Assembly: GCA_947184155.2 (NCBI GenBank)
Contig: CAMXCT020001550.1
Span: 69,501 to 133,500, forward strand
Direction of reading: 5' to 3'
DNA from: Cladocopium goreaui
Taxonomy: Eukaryota > Sar > Dinophyceae > Suessiales > Symbiodiniaceae
Length of the DNA stretch: 64,000 nucleotides
Below are positions 31,327-43,643 of this stretch, piece after piece. The position numbers were made by a program, and so were the translations under genes. Each line of letters opens with the position of its first letter. The stretch's first letter is position 1. The notes beneath the pieces were generated by a model. The model ran no database searches and was not told where the DNA came from. It saw nothing but the letters and a program-made list of their open reading frames with translations.

Positions 31327-31889
31327 TGTTTTTTTGCCACCATCCATGTAGAATACACAAATGATAAAAAACAGATAATGTTAACAAGGTTGATACCTCA
31401 CACCTGCCATTTGACCACCCCCGGTGAAAACAGGCGAGTCATGCAGCCAGATCGCTGAGCACAACGAGGCTGAATTGTTCATAGATGTACCAGGGAGCTT
31501 AAAGATTGTGGAACCTTGCCAATATTAAGTTGAGAACTATCTGTTTAATCTGTTTATTCCTTCAAATGATCTCTTTTGGGGATGTACAACATGGGATCTA
31601 TCTTCCATTGTTTGGGTAGTGGTTCCAAGCCCCCCCTGCAAAACTGGTCTGTGCCAGAATTAGGACTTGAATTTGCAAATGACTTTCTTCTTCAGCTGAC
31701 GGAGCCCGGCTTTCTTCCAAGCACCAGGGCATTTGGCCTCATTTTCCCAACTTCAAGGGATAGGTTTCGCCCAGAACATCCAGAATGATTTAGTTGCATC
31801 CCTGTGAGTTCTAAAAGGAAACCATAGATCTTTGAGTAAAATGATGGGTTACTGGAAATTCCCAAAATCTGAGATTCCCAGCTGGCATT

Positions 31890-34800
31890 TGTTTGCCATT
31901 GCGCACTGTGTAGTAGAGTGACTTCACAGCGGCCTGCATCTTCAAGTCGTCGGGAGAGTCCTGACCAAGACGTTGCGATGAGATTTGGGTATCCCAGGTA
32001 AAAGTACTGTTGTTTCTTAAAGCCCACTTTGGGGAAAATCCCTTAATGCAATGTGATTGGTTTCTGGATTGAGAATCAGGATTTGGTTCTGGTTCTGAAG
32101 CACTGGTGTTCCTTTGGCAACATTCCTACTGGTCCGCTACAATTTACTTTTCAAATAATACCATGTTGGAAATAATTCTACCAACAGGGATTTCACCATT
32201 CTACTTTTGATTTTCAGGTTGCAACTCTCAACCCTCTACACTTTTAGCCCAAGGGTCCATGAGGACTTGATGAAGAAAGCAAATACGCTTTCCAAAGCCA
32301 TCTGGGTAGATTTGTGTAGCCTGAAGGTCTGGGCCACCACACCTGAAACAGAAACGGTTCCTACTTGTGCACAGATTCAAAATGTTGTTCCTGGATACAT
32401 GTGAAATCTTCCAAGATAAACTGAGACATGGACACAGAGATGGATCCATCTTGCTTCTTACGCTTAACAGTGATTTTCAGTTTCTTCATACGGTCTGCTA
32501 ACTTCTTCCGCTGGATCTTGGTGAGGGTCCGGTACAACGAAGGCAACCATGGCCTTGGAATCCATTGGTCACAATCACCAAGCTGCTGCAGGCAGCATAG
32601 CACTTTGGAGAACACTTTCCGCTTAGCACCCAGCGCGGTCCCCCAGCAACGAGTGGGTTTCGGTGAAGGCGACCCCCAGGTTCCCATCCAACTTGGTGCA
32701 CCGGTGGTGATAATTTTTGCATGCTGATGAATTCACCATTTTTTCCTAGAGCACCATTTTCAATTGAGTTTCTGACAAGAATTGCTCCTTCCAGAATTTG
32801 TCACCCAAGTACTGGTTGATCAGCTTGCCAGTTCGAATAAACTCGGGTAGGTACTTCATGCGGGATGACCCTGGCTGTTCTAGGGATACCAGTGCCCCTC
32901 TGGCGGTTGCAAGAATGATCAAGAGCAGGGCCCGTAAAGCTAGCCTCAGAAATCAGCCATCAAAAGAAAAGTCGGTCTCCTTCTTTCAGAATGACAGCAT
33001 GTCTTGAATAGCAATTCACACATGGATTCCATTCAAATCAAAAAAATCAGATAAGTAACATTGACCCCAGATTGACATAGCTTTTGCTTTCATCACCCCA
33101 GGGTTCATCCTCCGTGCGACCATGTGTGTGGGAATTTATCCACACAAATGACTTGCACGGTGGTCCCAGAGTCATCAGCGCTCCCGGCTTTAGGCGCAAT
33201 GTGTGCAGAACAGCTTCGGCAAAGCCATGCCTCAGATCGAGCCAGGCCAGCTAAACTGGATGACCATATAGGCATATGAAAATAACATAATCTTTCTAAG
33301 ACCCCAGCGGTGTGGCCAAGTCGTTGTATGACCCTCTGGTGACCACATCATAGTTCTGCCTGGATTCCAATACGCTAGGACTGCAAGGTAGGTCAGTAAG
33401 TTGAATTGAAGATTATATATTTCTGGTAGAACATACTGGTACTATTAACATGGATTCGATATATAATATAATATATTATTAAAAATCATAATGATTTTGA
33501 TATATATCGAATCCATGATATGAATAAGATAACACTGCAGTAACTAAACTGAGGATGCAGCGAAGGATGTCCGCTGTCACCTGGTCGTTGAAGCTTCAAG
33601 AAAAATATTGGAGGGTGGAAGTCCAAAACACTTAGACTTATCAATCTGAAATGGATGATCTTTAGTCTTGAGGCTGAGGCTGAATGCCCGGTAGATTGAT
33701 CCAGCGCCACTGAAGACATCGAAGTTGACCAAATCCTCCAGGTTCAATATTTGACGATGTTTTTTCTTGAATTGAAAATGAAGAAAGATATGACTAGATC
33801 ATATTCGATAAATGACAAGTTTACCACTTTGAGGTTCTGACCCTGTCAAAATATTTGTAGTTCTGTTCGGCCACCTGGTCCGCAATGTCCAACCTGAAGA
33901 GATCAACTTGTTCCAACAATCCAGACATAATGGTTCAGTTTGCTTTTTTGGCATTGGGACATCATGCACAAATTGGCAAACTCAAGGCATTTTTTTCGAT
34001 GCAGGTAGAAGCTGGTAGGCACAGCAACTCTATTGTCACAGATCTCACGCTAAAATGCGGTGACCATGTTGAATTTATTGTTCTAATCGAGATCCCTGCA
34101 GTTTGCTGTCAGCGATCCCCAACTGAAAATTAATTTTGCTTCTCAGAGCCAACAGCCTTCAAGATTTCACAGAAGCGACAATTGCATTCTGGAACATGCT
34201 GAGCATCTGTGCGAAAGTGCCAATCAGGAATCAACACCCACTTGTTGCGGTACTTGACCCATACAGCCAGTGAGTAGGGAAAATCATTTGCTGGTCGCCA
34301 GTAGGAAGAGCAAGAAATTCCTGATTCATCTTCAGATTCTGTGGGCGGTTCATCTCTAGATACAAGGTCAGATATGTCAACCTCGTCAATCTCATTTGGG
34401 GTATCCACAACCCCACGATCAACATCTTGGGATCGGCAGGTGCGCTTTGCACTTGGGTCATTGCTCTGAGACAAGGCACGGGACAATTTGTTCCTATACA
34501 TGGCCCCGGGAATGGACTGCTATATATGATCAGCCCACCTACAGACATGAGTTGCAAAAGCTGCAATTAATGGATGAAGTTTCACTCAGCCAAAGATGAC
34601 CGATGTTACTGGTCAAACCTGGTCACACAAAAAGACTGTCTATCAATTTCACTAGGCTCCACACAAGGTAGTTGGAGCTCCAAGAAATAATGCCACCGTT
34701 GCAGCACATGCCGTGAGTGCCAACGGGCTACGCTTCCATGCTGGAGGCATGCTGGAAAGTCGCAGGATCGATCACTGCCTCCAGGCGTGAGGGTTCACCG

Positions 34801-37800
34801 CTGAGCCAATTGCTGGGCCATCACACATGCCTAGTTGAAGATCAGTTTGGAAAGACAGGTAAAACTCTGGTTCATAGTTGGTTTTGAATTTCAACAAGTT
34901 CCTTTTTGCATCGGTGCTCAGTGCAATTGACTTGTCAAGTTCAACCTGCAACATGAAGCCAATGTGTACTTTTCAGCATTCCCCTGCTGCTGCTCTTGTT
35001 TGGTCTGACAGACTGATCAGAAACAAAGGCGCTGACACTCTTGACGGCATTGTCAAAAACCAAAGTTTGAACGCTACCAAATTTTAATATGTTTCCTTTC
35101 ACATCACTGGTCTTGCCATGAGTGTCTAGGCACTAAAATCTAAATTGGACATCTCGTTGCCAAAATTTGACACTTGTGCTCTTAGCTTCCAGGATACTGG
35201 CCCTTTTCAAAAGGGCCAAACTCCGAGTGCTTCAGCCAGCCAGCGAGGCAACGGGCCAAGTGCCACCTCGGTTGGGTCAAACAAGAATTGAATATCTTTG
35301 CAAAGTCTTAATTTTTGGGATTTATGTAGCCATGTAGACATACTTCAGTTGCTGAGACATTTGTGAACTGCTTAGCTTCCAGCGCTTCACAGATTCCACC
35401 ATTCTTGGCCCATGTAATGGTGACACCCCTATTGGAGTTGACCTGCCCAAAGATCAAGAGTCAGAAAATGAATCACATATATGTAGCTCTATCCAAAGAA
35501 AAGAATTATAATGTTTATTACCGTCTATATGATTGCAAACATGTCCCAAGATCCATGCGCATTGAGTGGCATCATTGGAAAGGTCCCACCTCAAAGTCAG
35601 TCTGGAAAAACTTGTTGACCTCTTTGATTTGGTCTTCGTTGGCCCGCACAACGAAGAACGAACTGCCAGCAAGCCTCAATCAAATGATGCTGTTATCATA
35701 ATCCCAAAAGAAATTACCAATTCAAAATGTAGATAGATATATCGGTAGATCGGCAAGTTCTAAGTAATGGACAGTGTGCTGATTGATGATGCCTTCTCAA
35801 ACAGCTTTTCCCCCAGAACTCCTTCATCAGGGGCTTGGGTCCAGGACCTTAGGCAAGATTTGAACCTTAACAAAAAAAGAGTACTTTGGTCAATCCTATG
35901 AACTTCTGATGGAGGAATCTATGGCCCAGACTTTTTCGAAGTCAGTGAATCTTCCTCCGGAAGCTCATACATGACTTTCTTGGTTGCCAGGCGCCGAACC
36001 AAGGGCAGATGTTTGGAAACAAGCTCCTGCAGTCTCAAGGCACACTGGGAAAGTTGGCACTGATGACGGGTACCAATATGTGAAAGAAATGTTGGTCAAA
36101 ACATGTCAAAACTAATTGGGGAAAGTTGCTCACATGTAATTCAGAGCTCCTCTCGTGCATGCTTTCTCCGCTCGGCAGCAGCCTGGTCGACTGCCTGCAG
36201 TGTCATGAGGTGGTGGGAATCAAAAATGAGCAATTACCAGTTAACCTGAGAATTCAAAATATATCCAAGGTTTAGGTAATTTCCATTTTGGTAAGTGGAC
36301 TGACGACCGTGCAAGAAAGGGCTATCATTTTCTAGGTGAGTTCACCATCAACTTCACAAATACCATCAATGTCACCCCCACTGGATTTAACCATGACAAT
36401 AGGATGGGCCTCCCCGGGTCCTTTGTTCGGTTTTTTCTCCTCTTCTGGGCTCCTCTCTTCATCAGGATTCTCCTCATCATGAGCAGCCTTCTTCTTTGCT
36501 CGCTTTCCATTGTCTTTTCCTTTGCCAGTATTGTCTTTTCCTTTGCGCTTGCGGGTGGTCTTAGGCTTCTTCTCTTCCTCTTCTTTTTCTCTCTCCAGTC
36601 TCAGCTGCTCATCTTGGTCGGCCAGTGCCTCTTCCATGGACAGTACTTCATCTTTGTCATCTGCTTCATCTTCCTCTTGCTTCATATCTTTCTTTGGCTG
36701 TTTGCCATCCTTGGCTGGCCTGCCCCTTTTCTTCGGTACAGCTTCCCTCTCAGCTAAGGCTTGTTTTCTTTTTGCTCGGATGTCTCTTTGCTCCTGACAT
36801 AAAGGCGCAACTAGTACTGATAAAACTTACCAGTTCTGCACAACTCACTGGAAAAAGTATTTAGAGTGTTTACAGAGTTACCCAAGCCTGCAGAAGTCTT
36901 TGTACCGCATCGTCCCCTTGGTCTTCTTGAAGATCCCCAGCAAGATCTGGAACGGTGGGGACCAAGGGCTTTGTATCCTGATGGCCAAGTTGATGTCACT
37001 GTTCACAGAAACTTTGGGTATGACTTGACATACTTGGGATTTTCAGCCAGCTTATCTGGATCAAAGAGGTTTAAGATCTATTCAAGATTTAGATACAGTG
37101 AGAAAATGTGCGAATTTCATAGAAACAAAAATTGGTCCTGGTAGGTTCCCTTTTCCTTGTTGTTTCTGTCTTCCTCATCACTCCCAACGTCTATTTCATC
37201 ATTGTTGGCCAACGTCACCTCCGTTTTGCCACACAAATAGTCCAACACTTCGGTCTTGAAGTCTCTGTTCTCAGGTGAATCCTCCAGGAGTTGCAAGGCA
37301 TCGTAAAGCTTGAAAGCTAATCCTGTGGCCACTGCCATTGCTCCACCCTCCGCTTCAATTGCTCTCTTCTTTTCAGCCTGGTGTTTTGCTGCTTCTTTCT
37401 TTTCCGAAGCCTCTTTTGCCAATTTAATTTGGCTCTGTTCTTTTTTTTCCTCTTGACGTTGAAGCTGTTCTTTCTTCTCTTCAATGAGCTTTGCAGGCTT
37501 CTCTTTGGCTTTCCTCTCTGCATTCATTCTCTCCTCCTCTGCGGCCTTCTTTGCATCTTCAACTTTCTTTCTCTCATCCTCTTCTGCCTTCTTTGCATCT
37601 TCTGCCTTATTTCTCTCCTTCTCTGCGGCCTTCTTTGCATCTTCAACTTTCCTTCTCTCCTCCTCTTCTGCCTTCTTTGCATCTTCTGCCTTCTTTCTCT
37701 CCTCCTCTGCGGCCTTCTTTGCATCTTCAACTTTCCTTCTCTCCTCCTCTGCTGCCTTCTTTACATCTTCTGCCTTCTTTCTCTCCTCCTCTGCGGCCTT

Positions 37801-39578
37801 CTTTGCATCTTCTGCCTTCTTTCTCTCCTCCTCTGCGGCCTTCTTTGCATCTTCAACTTTCTTTCTCTCCTCCTCTTCTGCCTTCTTTGCCTCTTCTGCT
37901 TTCCTTCTCACCTCCTCTGCTGCCTTCTTTGCATCTTCTGCCTTCTTCCTCTCCTCTGCTGCCTTCTTTACATCTTCTGCCTTCTTTCTCTCTTTCTCTT
38001 CTGCCTTCTTTGCATCTTCAACTTTCTTTCTCTCCTCCTCTGCGGCCTTCTTTGCATCTTCCACTTTCTTTTTCTCCTCCTCTTCTGCCATCTTTGCATC
38101 TTCGGCTTTCCTCATCTCCTCCTTGTTGTTCTTTTTGTCTTCGGTCTGCTGTCCATTTTCTGGATTCTCCAGCATTTCATCGTCGGTAAAATCTTCTTCC
38201 TCCTCCTCCTCCACCAGTAGAACATCTGAATCTTCTCCATCAGTAGCCTTCTCCTCTGTCTCCTGCTGTCCTGTCTCGTCGACTTGCTTCTCAACCTTGT
38301 CCTTCCCTTTCTCCTCTGCCTTCTCATCTTTCTTGTCCATTTCTTTGGTGGCGTCTTTAGTCTTTTCCTGTGTCTGTGCAAAATAGACTGGAGATCACAG
38401 AGCATAGGGAGTATGCGACACTTTCACCCGGCTAGCTGAATTAGAAATGTTGAGATCTTCACAAAGGGAGCGGCCTTCTTCAACTCTGGCCGTCGAATGG
38501 ATCTTGTCTTTTTGGACACCCCTGCATCCTGCAGACAATTCAGATTTTGACTTCCCTGATACTTTCTGTGACCGATCTCTACAAGCCGCCAGGATCACTG
38601 CAAGTGAGTCCTGGAAGATCATCCCGAGGAGGCTCTTCAGCTTCTGCATATTGCTGCCAGGTTTCCTGCAGTAGAGTTCATAAGTACCACTACGAAGGTT
38701 TAAAGAAAAACGACCAAAGAGCATGCGCTAGGGTTAGGATGTGTTGGAGAGACTTGGCAAACCATGATAATGAGCCTCGCTATTGGTGTGCGGGAATAGT
38801 TGGCCAGCACTTTCGAAGCCATCGATCTGTGGATACCAGATTCTTCTAACGCCCAATCCTGGCCAGGCCCAGGTTACCAATTTGTATTTGGTTGAATTGG
38901 TTCATGAAGGCTTTACAATATCTTGCCTCCAAGTTCTTAGCTTCTGCGAGGCAATGAGCTTCCCCAACACACATCAATGCCTCCTGCCCACGAACAGATA
39001 TCAACTAAAATAAAAATGAAATTGATTGGCGCAGACTGCAAAAAACTATATTGTTTGATTTGGCTCCTTAGCCTCCATCTCTGTGGGGGGATTCAAGGCA
39101 AAAGTTGGTAGCCAACTCAGGAGGAACTCTGTGTTCCGGGGTTGCTGTACCTGGCTGCATTGCAAAGGTTTTCAACTGTGAGATATTTTTAGATACCTCA
39201 GAGATATGGATGAAATTTTGCCAGGTGTACGCAATCCTCATTTATCCCCTTCTTGCCAACATTCACGAAGGTGAATTGTACTCCAGGAACCTGACATGAC
39301 GATTGAACCAAACGAACATGGGCTTTGTTCATTTCTTAATTCTGAAATAAGATCTAAGATCAGATAGTATATATAAATAATTTATCTTATATACCCTGGG
39401 CATCAAATGCTAAGTAAGTTACTTTATATGACACTTGATTCTGATTTTGACAGCACTACCAGGCCTTCCCCTCTTGAAGTTGTCGTTCTACCTTTGCCAG
39501 GGGAATCCCTTCCTTCTTGGCCAGGTCCACAAACCGTGAGTGGCGGAAGTCATTCTCCAACTGCTCGTTGTAGAAATC
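31890..39578 (-). CDS. type II gene, minus-strand copy: KAE repeats, AT-hook and MTase-like fold (about 20 exons)
   Basis: Exons that can be paired with the plus-strand copy: 39578-39492 (DFYNEQLENDFRHSRFVDLA); 38665-38599 (WQQYAEAEEP); 38378-37140 (KAE); 36977-36892 (TKPLVPTVPDL); 36793-36346 (AT-hook); 36194-36141; about 36047-35930; 35847-35773; 35674-35590; 35442-35344; 33735-33581; 33250-33066; 32944-32805; 32715-32610; 32563-32435; about 32345-32230. Extra coding exons lie at about 38990-38875, 35070-34990, 34945-34810, 34500-34130 (CNCRFCEIL, possible zinc site) and 31985-31880. Likely nuclear (AT-hook, basic tracts). Enzymatic activity is inferred from motif order only. Confidence 0.65.
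32230..32715 (-). CDS. 3' exons of the type II minus-strand gene
   Basis: Three exons match the plus copy: PSWMGTWGSPSPKPTRCWG (about 32715-32610), WLPSLYRTLTKIQRKKLADR (32563-32435) and LQATQIYPDGFG (about 32345-32230). Counterparts at 55540-55648, 55847-55969 and about 56075-56160 read PSWMASWGAPTCKPSRLWG, WMPKIYRSLNKDQRKKLAEA and LKYTQVYPKGFG. The KPTR and YPxGFG blocks usually close this family as I remember it. Confidence 0.68.
32805..33735 (-). CDS. MTase-like exons of the type II minus-strand gene
   Basis: 33735-33581 encodes LVNFDVFSGAGSIYRAF, like motif I (DxFxGxG) of C5-cytosine methyltransferases. 33250-33066 encodes LRLKPGALMTLGPPCKSFVW, like the catalytic Pro-Cys motif IV. 32944-32805 (140 nt) encodes ATARGALVSLEQPGSS, like the motif VI Glu. 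Spacing and order fit a Rossmann-fold methyltransferase, but target recognition and the C-terminal motifs are not identified. From memory, GPPCxSFVW...EQPxSS proteins are numerous in dinoflagellates. All introns here are GT-AG. Confidence 0.68.
33449..33517. repeat. short AT-rich hairpin, arms CATGGATTCGATATATA
   Basis: 17-18 bp perfect inverted arms around an AT-rich loop, 69 bp in total. It lies in an intron of the type II gene and could be a small MITE. Confidence 0.7.
36346..36793 (-). CDS. AT-hook exon of the type II minus-strand gene
   Basis: Begins after GTCAG with EQRDIRAKRKQALAEREAV, then KKRGRPAK, a textbook AT-hook core (RGRP flanked by Lys) that binds the minor groove of AT-rich DNA. 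An acidic helix and several Lys/Arg-rich tracts (TTRKRKGKDNTGKGKDNGKR) follow. A GTGAAC donor may end it shortly before the stop at 36332. The plus-strand copy has a Gly/Lys/Arg-rich tract (GRKGKGRGKGRGKR) at the same place. Confidence 0.7.
37140..38378 (-). CDS. KAE-repeat exon of the type II minus-strand gene
   Basis: Opens with Lys/Glu-rich sequence (TQEKTKDATKEMDKKDEK). A hydrophobic-acidic anchor follows (DVLLVEEEEEEDFTDDEML), matched in the plus copy by DIFMVIEEEEEEEEFSDD. About 190 residues of AEEERKKAEDAKK repeats come next, then Gln/Lys-rich sequence, a folded-looking segment (TGLAFKLYDALQLLEDSPEN...VLDYLCGKTEV) and an acidic end. The exon is preceded by a GCACAG acceptor. Antisense frames are open and should be ignored. 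Confidence 0.8.
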
Positions 39579-39699
39579 CTGCCGGCATGCGTAGATGCAA
39601 TGGCTGTGTGGGCACATGTCTATTTGTTTGGGATTGGTTGGACATAGACTTTAAATTTTGAATTGGATCATGGCTGCAAATGGGAGAAAGACCATCATC

Positions 39700-41089
39700 T
39701 ACTGGATTTTGGGGGTTTTGGTATGCCCAATTTTCAAACAACCAAAATTTCATTGCAAGGGTTGCCATCCTTCAGCAGCGCTAATCGGGTTGAATCTGGC
39801 TTTGAAGCTGGCATGGCTGGAACAAGATCTTGGCCAAACACACCTCAAAAAAAATGCATGTGCCCAGCTCCCATCGTTTGTCTATGCTGCGTTGACGTGT
39901 CATAGGAATCCCGTTGTCGGAAATCAGAGCATATTAGATGCCAGCTGTCTTGAGCCTCAGAAACATTGAGAATGAAAAGACTTCTTGAAAGAGTGTTGTT
40001 TCAACGATGTTGGTGAAGTATAGGTCAAATCTCAAAATCAGATGCTTTAGTATCTATTCTGTTTGACCCATACCCTTTGGCACCGTGCGCAAGCAAGCAT
40101 GAAGAGAGTGCAGCGTACCAATTTCACCATCGGCACACCTTTGAATTCCTCAGAGATGAGGTTGGCAATGGAAAAAGAAAGGGCTGGGGAAATGGATCTA
40201 AGATGATCTGAGGATGTGGCTCTTACGAAGGGCCTTCTTCATCGGTGAGAGTTCTTTGAGCCCACAGTGGCTCACAGAAGCAAACTTCCACAAATACGAA
40301 GTTTTACCTAGTAAAACTTAGCATAGGACAAATACCAAGTTAAACTTAGCATTTGACGCCTAGGGTATATATGTATAATGTCTATGTATATATATATATT
40401 ATATATGTGTGTGTATAGTCCTTAATGAATCCCAACTCCTAATTTACGCCCAGGTTTCATGATGGTTTTACCGTTGTTCACTCTGTTCTGGGGCTGGGTT
40501 GGCCATCTGCACAAAGATGGATTGGAGGTGTGTCTGCAAACTTAGCGAATTAATGACCTATTAGAACTTAGGTTTTACTTAGAAACCAATAGACCGTGAA
40601 CTGATTTCTGGACACAACAAATCCATGGATAGGCTGCCTGGCACAAATGGTTCTGACATTGTCTACCCCGATTATTTTTTTTGGACCTTGAAATTAGACA
40701 TGACATCATGACACCACGACTCTCGTGTTCGGATTTATGTCTTCAGTCTGAAATACGGCCTATTGGGATCTCAACACTCCCAAGGGATTGAATGTGAAAA
40801 GTATACGTGACATCACCAACCAACTTGACATATGGCTTTGTCTGAAAATAGGGTATCCCCAAAGTATATATGGTAGAAATCAGCAGTTGTCCTAATCAAA
40901 CGGTAATGTTTGGGTATGGAAAAGTAGTGCGTTCGGCCTCTTTTTTGCCCATCCGCGACCACCAGCAGTCTCTGGCAGTTGTAGACCACCAGGTAGGCTG
41001 GTCAGCATACGGTCAGCATCAGGCAGCATCCGGCCATGACATTGATGCGAAGACGTGACGAGGATTTGCTGTTACCTTGCAATCCAACA
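39700..41089. other. spacer without a supported gene
   Basis: AT-rich, with short ORFs on both strands but no convincing exon. It contains the AAATACGAAGTTTTACC-type repeat at 40285-40365, which matches 22590-22690, and (TA)n at 40375-40400. Confidence 0.45.
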
Positions 41090-41193
41090 CTGGTTGGTGG
41101 TGTCAATCATCTTGAAAAATATGAAAGTCACTTGGGATGATGATTATTCCCATATATGGTGGAAAATAAAAAATGTTCCAAACCACCAACCAG
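41090..41193. mobile_element. MITE family M1, copy 1
   Basis: 104 bp with terminal inverted repeats CTGGTTGGTGGT / ACCACCAACCAG-like. A core (ATGAAAGTCACTTGGGATGA, then ATTCCCA...AAAATGTTCC) is shared with 45330-45424. AACA is repeated on both sides (41086-41089, 41194-41197) as a possible target duplication. Non-coding. Confidence 0.75.
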
Positions 41194-42584
41194 AACATGG
41201 TTTGCTCCTGAAATCTTTGATATGGCATTTTCAGGTGACTCTTTATTATACATGTGTTCAGTGAGGAGTACCGGTACATACTAGTATTAGATTATTACTA
41301 TAGTCGGTCCATGATATCACCCTCTGGACATCAAATTCATCGCATCCATTTCCCAATCCCCAAGCGGTTCACGTCACTGGTGCTTGGGATTCCCAGCAAT
41401 CCAGGCTGCACCAGGCATCACTGACGATGGCCAACCATCACCCAGCTCAGAGCTCATTTGCTCTTTTTGCCTGGATCACAAAACTACGAAGAAACAATGT
41501 GCTGGTTTCACCAATAAACACTGGGAGATCAGGTTAATACAATTCCGCCTGCGAAAAATGAGATGTAAACACAAACACGGGATAATTTTGCCGGGATTGC
41601 TAGTGATAAGAGCCACAAATACTGGGATACATACTCCAAATAAATGGTAGTACAAGCCAAGAACCATGGAAACAGCCGACCAACACATCATCGAATAATT
41701 ATTTCAAATGTTGGATGGTTGATACTGAAAATGCACTCGTATGTGGGGTTCCCAACAGGTCTATGCTACCTAACCCAGCACACATTCGAGGCTTGGGTCC
41801 AGCATCTGCTACTGATTCTCGTTCTGACCCCTCACAACTCAAACACACAGTTGAAGTGAAGGCAGCTGCGCCTTTGAGCTTCCCTTCCTTCTCATGTTTC
41901 TCCTTCTTTTCCTTTTTCTTTTTCTTCTTCTCCTGGCGCGAGACAGAAAGCAACTTCTACTGAAAGCACGATGCATCGGATTGCACGAAATGTACGGATG
42001 GCTTCCATTGCATGAAATATCCTGCATTGATTCCATTTATCTTTCCATTTCACATCTCATCTCCATGTTGCTTCTGATACTTTCACCGGACATTTTTTGA
42101 TTTTAGGAGTGCAAGCCAGACGCACAGCCGCATATAGAAGACCAGGAATAGCGTTCTTCCATTCTTGGAATCTACCAGATCATGTTTCCCACAGGATTTT
42201 TTTCTCACTTCTGAATGGATTCCCTTTGTTCAACATATTATGGGATACATGACCAGCTCTGTGTTCAGGACCCAACACAATAGGTGCATGTAAATCCGCA
42301 ATTTTGGGACAAGCCCACAGATTTTTTTTCCTTCGCAAATGGCACAATTCCCCTTGCATTCCAGTTGTAGGAATTCTACTCTGCCAATCACTAGTCATTT
42401 TCATGCAAAAAATGTGAATATTCTGCAAATCATGGGGGAACATCTGCAGGAAATGCCTGTAAAAATGGCGGGGAAAATCACCAAAAAATCCTCCAGGTGT
42501 TTCCGAAGAAACCAATCCATTGGCCCATCATGACCCATCTATTTTCCATGGAAACCAATCCATTTCCATACAACTAACCTCTAA

Positions 42585-42700
42585 CATCTAACTAACTAAC
42601 ATTTCCACTAGTTGATGTTAGTTGATGCTAGTTGATGTTAGTTGATGTTAGTTGTATGGAAAACTCATTGACCCATCTATCTTCCATACAGACTAACATC
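42585..42700. repeat. GTTGATGTTA tandem repeat inside a hairpin
   Basis: Four to five copies of (A/T)GTTGATGTTA at 42610-42652. It is flanked by CCATACAACTAAC / GTTAGTTGTATGG in inverted orientation and by repeated TCTAT(T/C)TTCCAT(A/G) motifs. Confidence 0.65.
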
Positions 42701-42839
42701 AACTCACCCATTTTATGCTGGCCCCGTTCCGCCGTTCCGCCGTTCCGCCGATTCCCCAGATCTTTTTCCCACCTTCACCCTGCGCTTCATCTTATGCACC
42801 TCCTCCTTCGCCCGCACCGATCAATTGTGGACGTATAAC

Positions 42840-43250
42840 TATAATGTATACGTATGCATGATAAGATATGATATGTTAGGAATCGATATGATATGATATG
42901 ATATATGATATATGATATATGATATATGATATATGATATATGATATATGATATGATATATATATATATATATGAGTACTTGATATATGTTATATATACCC
43001 TAAGTCTGATATGATATACTATACTTCATAATTATATAAGTACTTGATATAGTATGATATATCCTAAGGATTTTTTCATATACCATTTTTCCCCCAACTT
43101 TATGGGTTAAGGGTTATGTATGGGTTATAATATGTATGTGTATATATATATATGCAATGATATAATATGTAATGGTTAGAATGTGTATAATATATATATA
43201 TATATGTACACACGATAATCTTAATATGTTCTATCTTATGTATAATGTGT
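42840..43250. repeat. AT-rich microsatellites (ATATGATATATG)n
   Basis: Long runs of GATATAT and TATATA units with no coding content. This lies near the centre of the inverted gene duplication. Confidence 0.85.
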
Positions 43251-43643
43251 GTACATTATACCGCCAATTTTCACACAGCTTGGAGGCTTCCCTTTCGCCG
43301 CAGAATCCCGGCTCCCGAATCCGCTTTTCTTCCTGGCGATGATCACCGATGAAACTCGGAGTCACAAGCAGTGTTCAAAACATGTCAAAAGCCTGTCATT
43401 CAATAGGGATTCTATGGGATTCCAAAAAACATTTTATACTGGTTGGTCAATACGGATTCTATGTAATATGGTAGTATAACCATGACCCGAAGCACTCAAC
43501 CGAGGTAGATCACCAGTGGTGGATGATTTGTTGATAGCAGTGGACCATTTGGGGCATAGTAAGAGGAGACATGGCACATTGCTAACCTTAGATACCCATA
43601 CAAAAGGCACTGCACGAACCTAGTCGGCTAGTCAATCTAGTCC

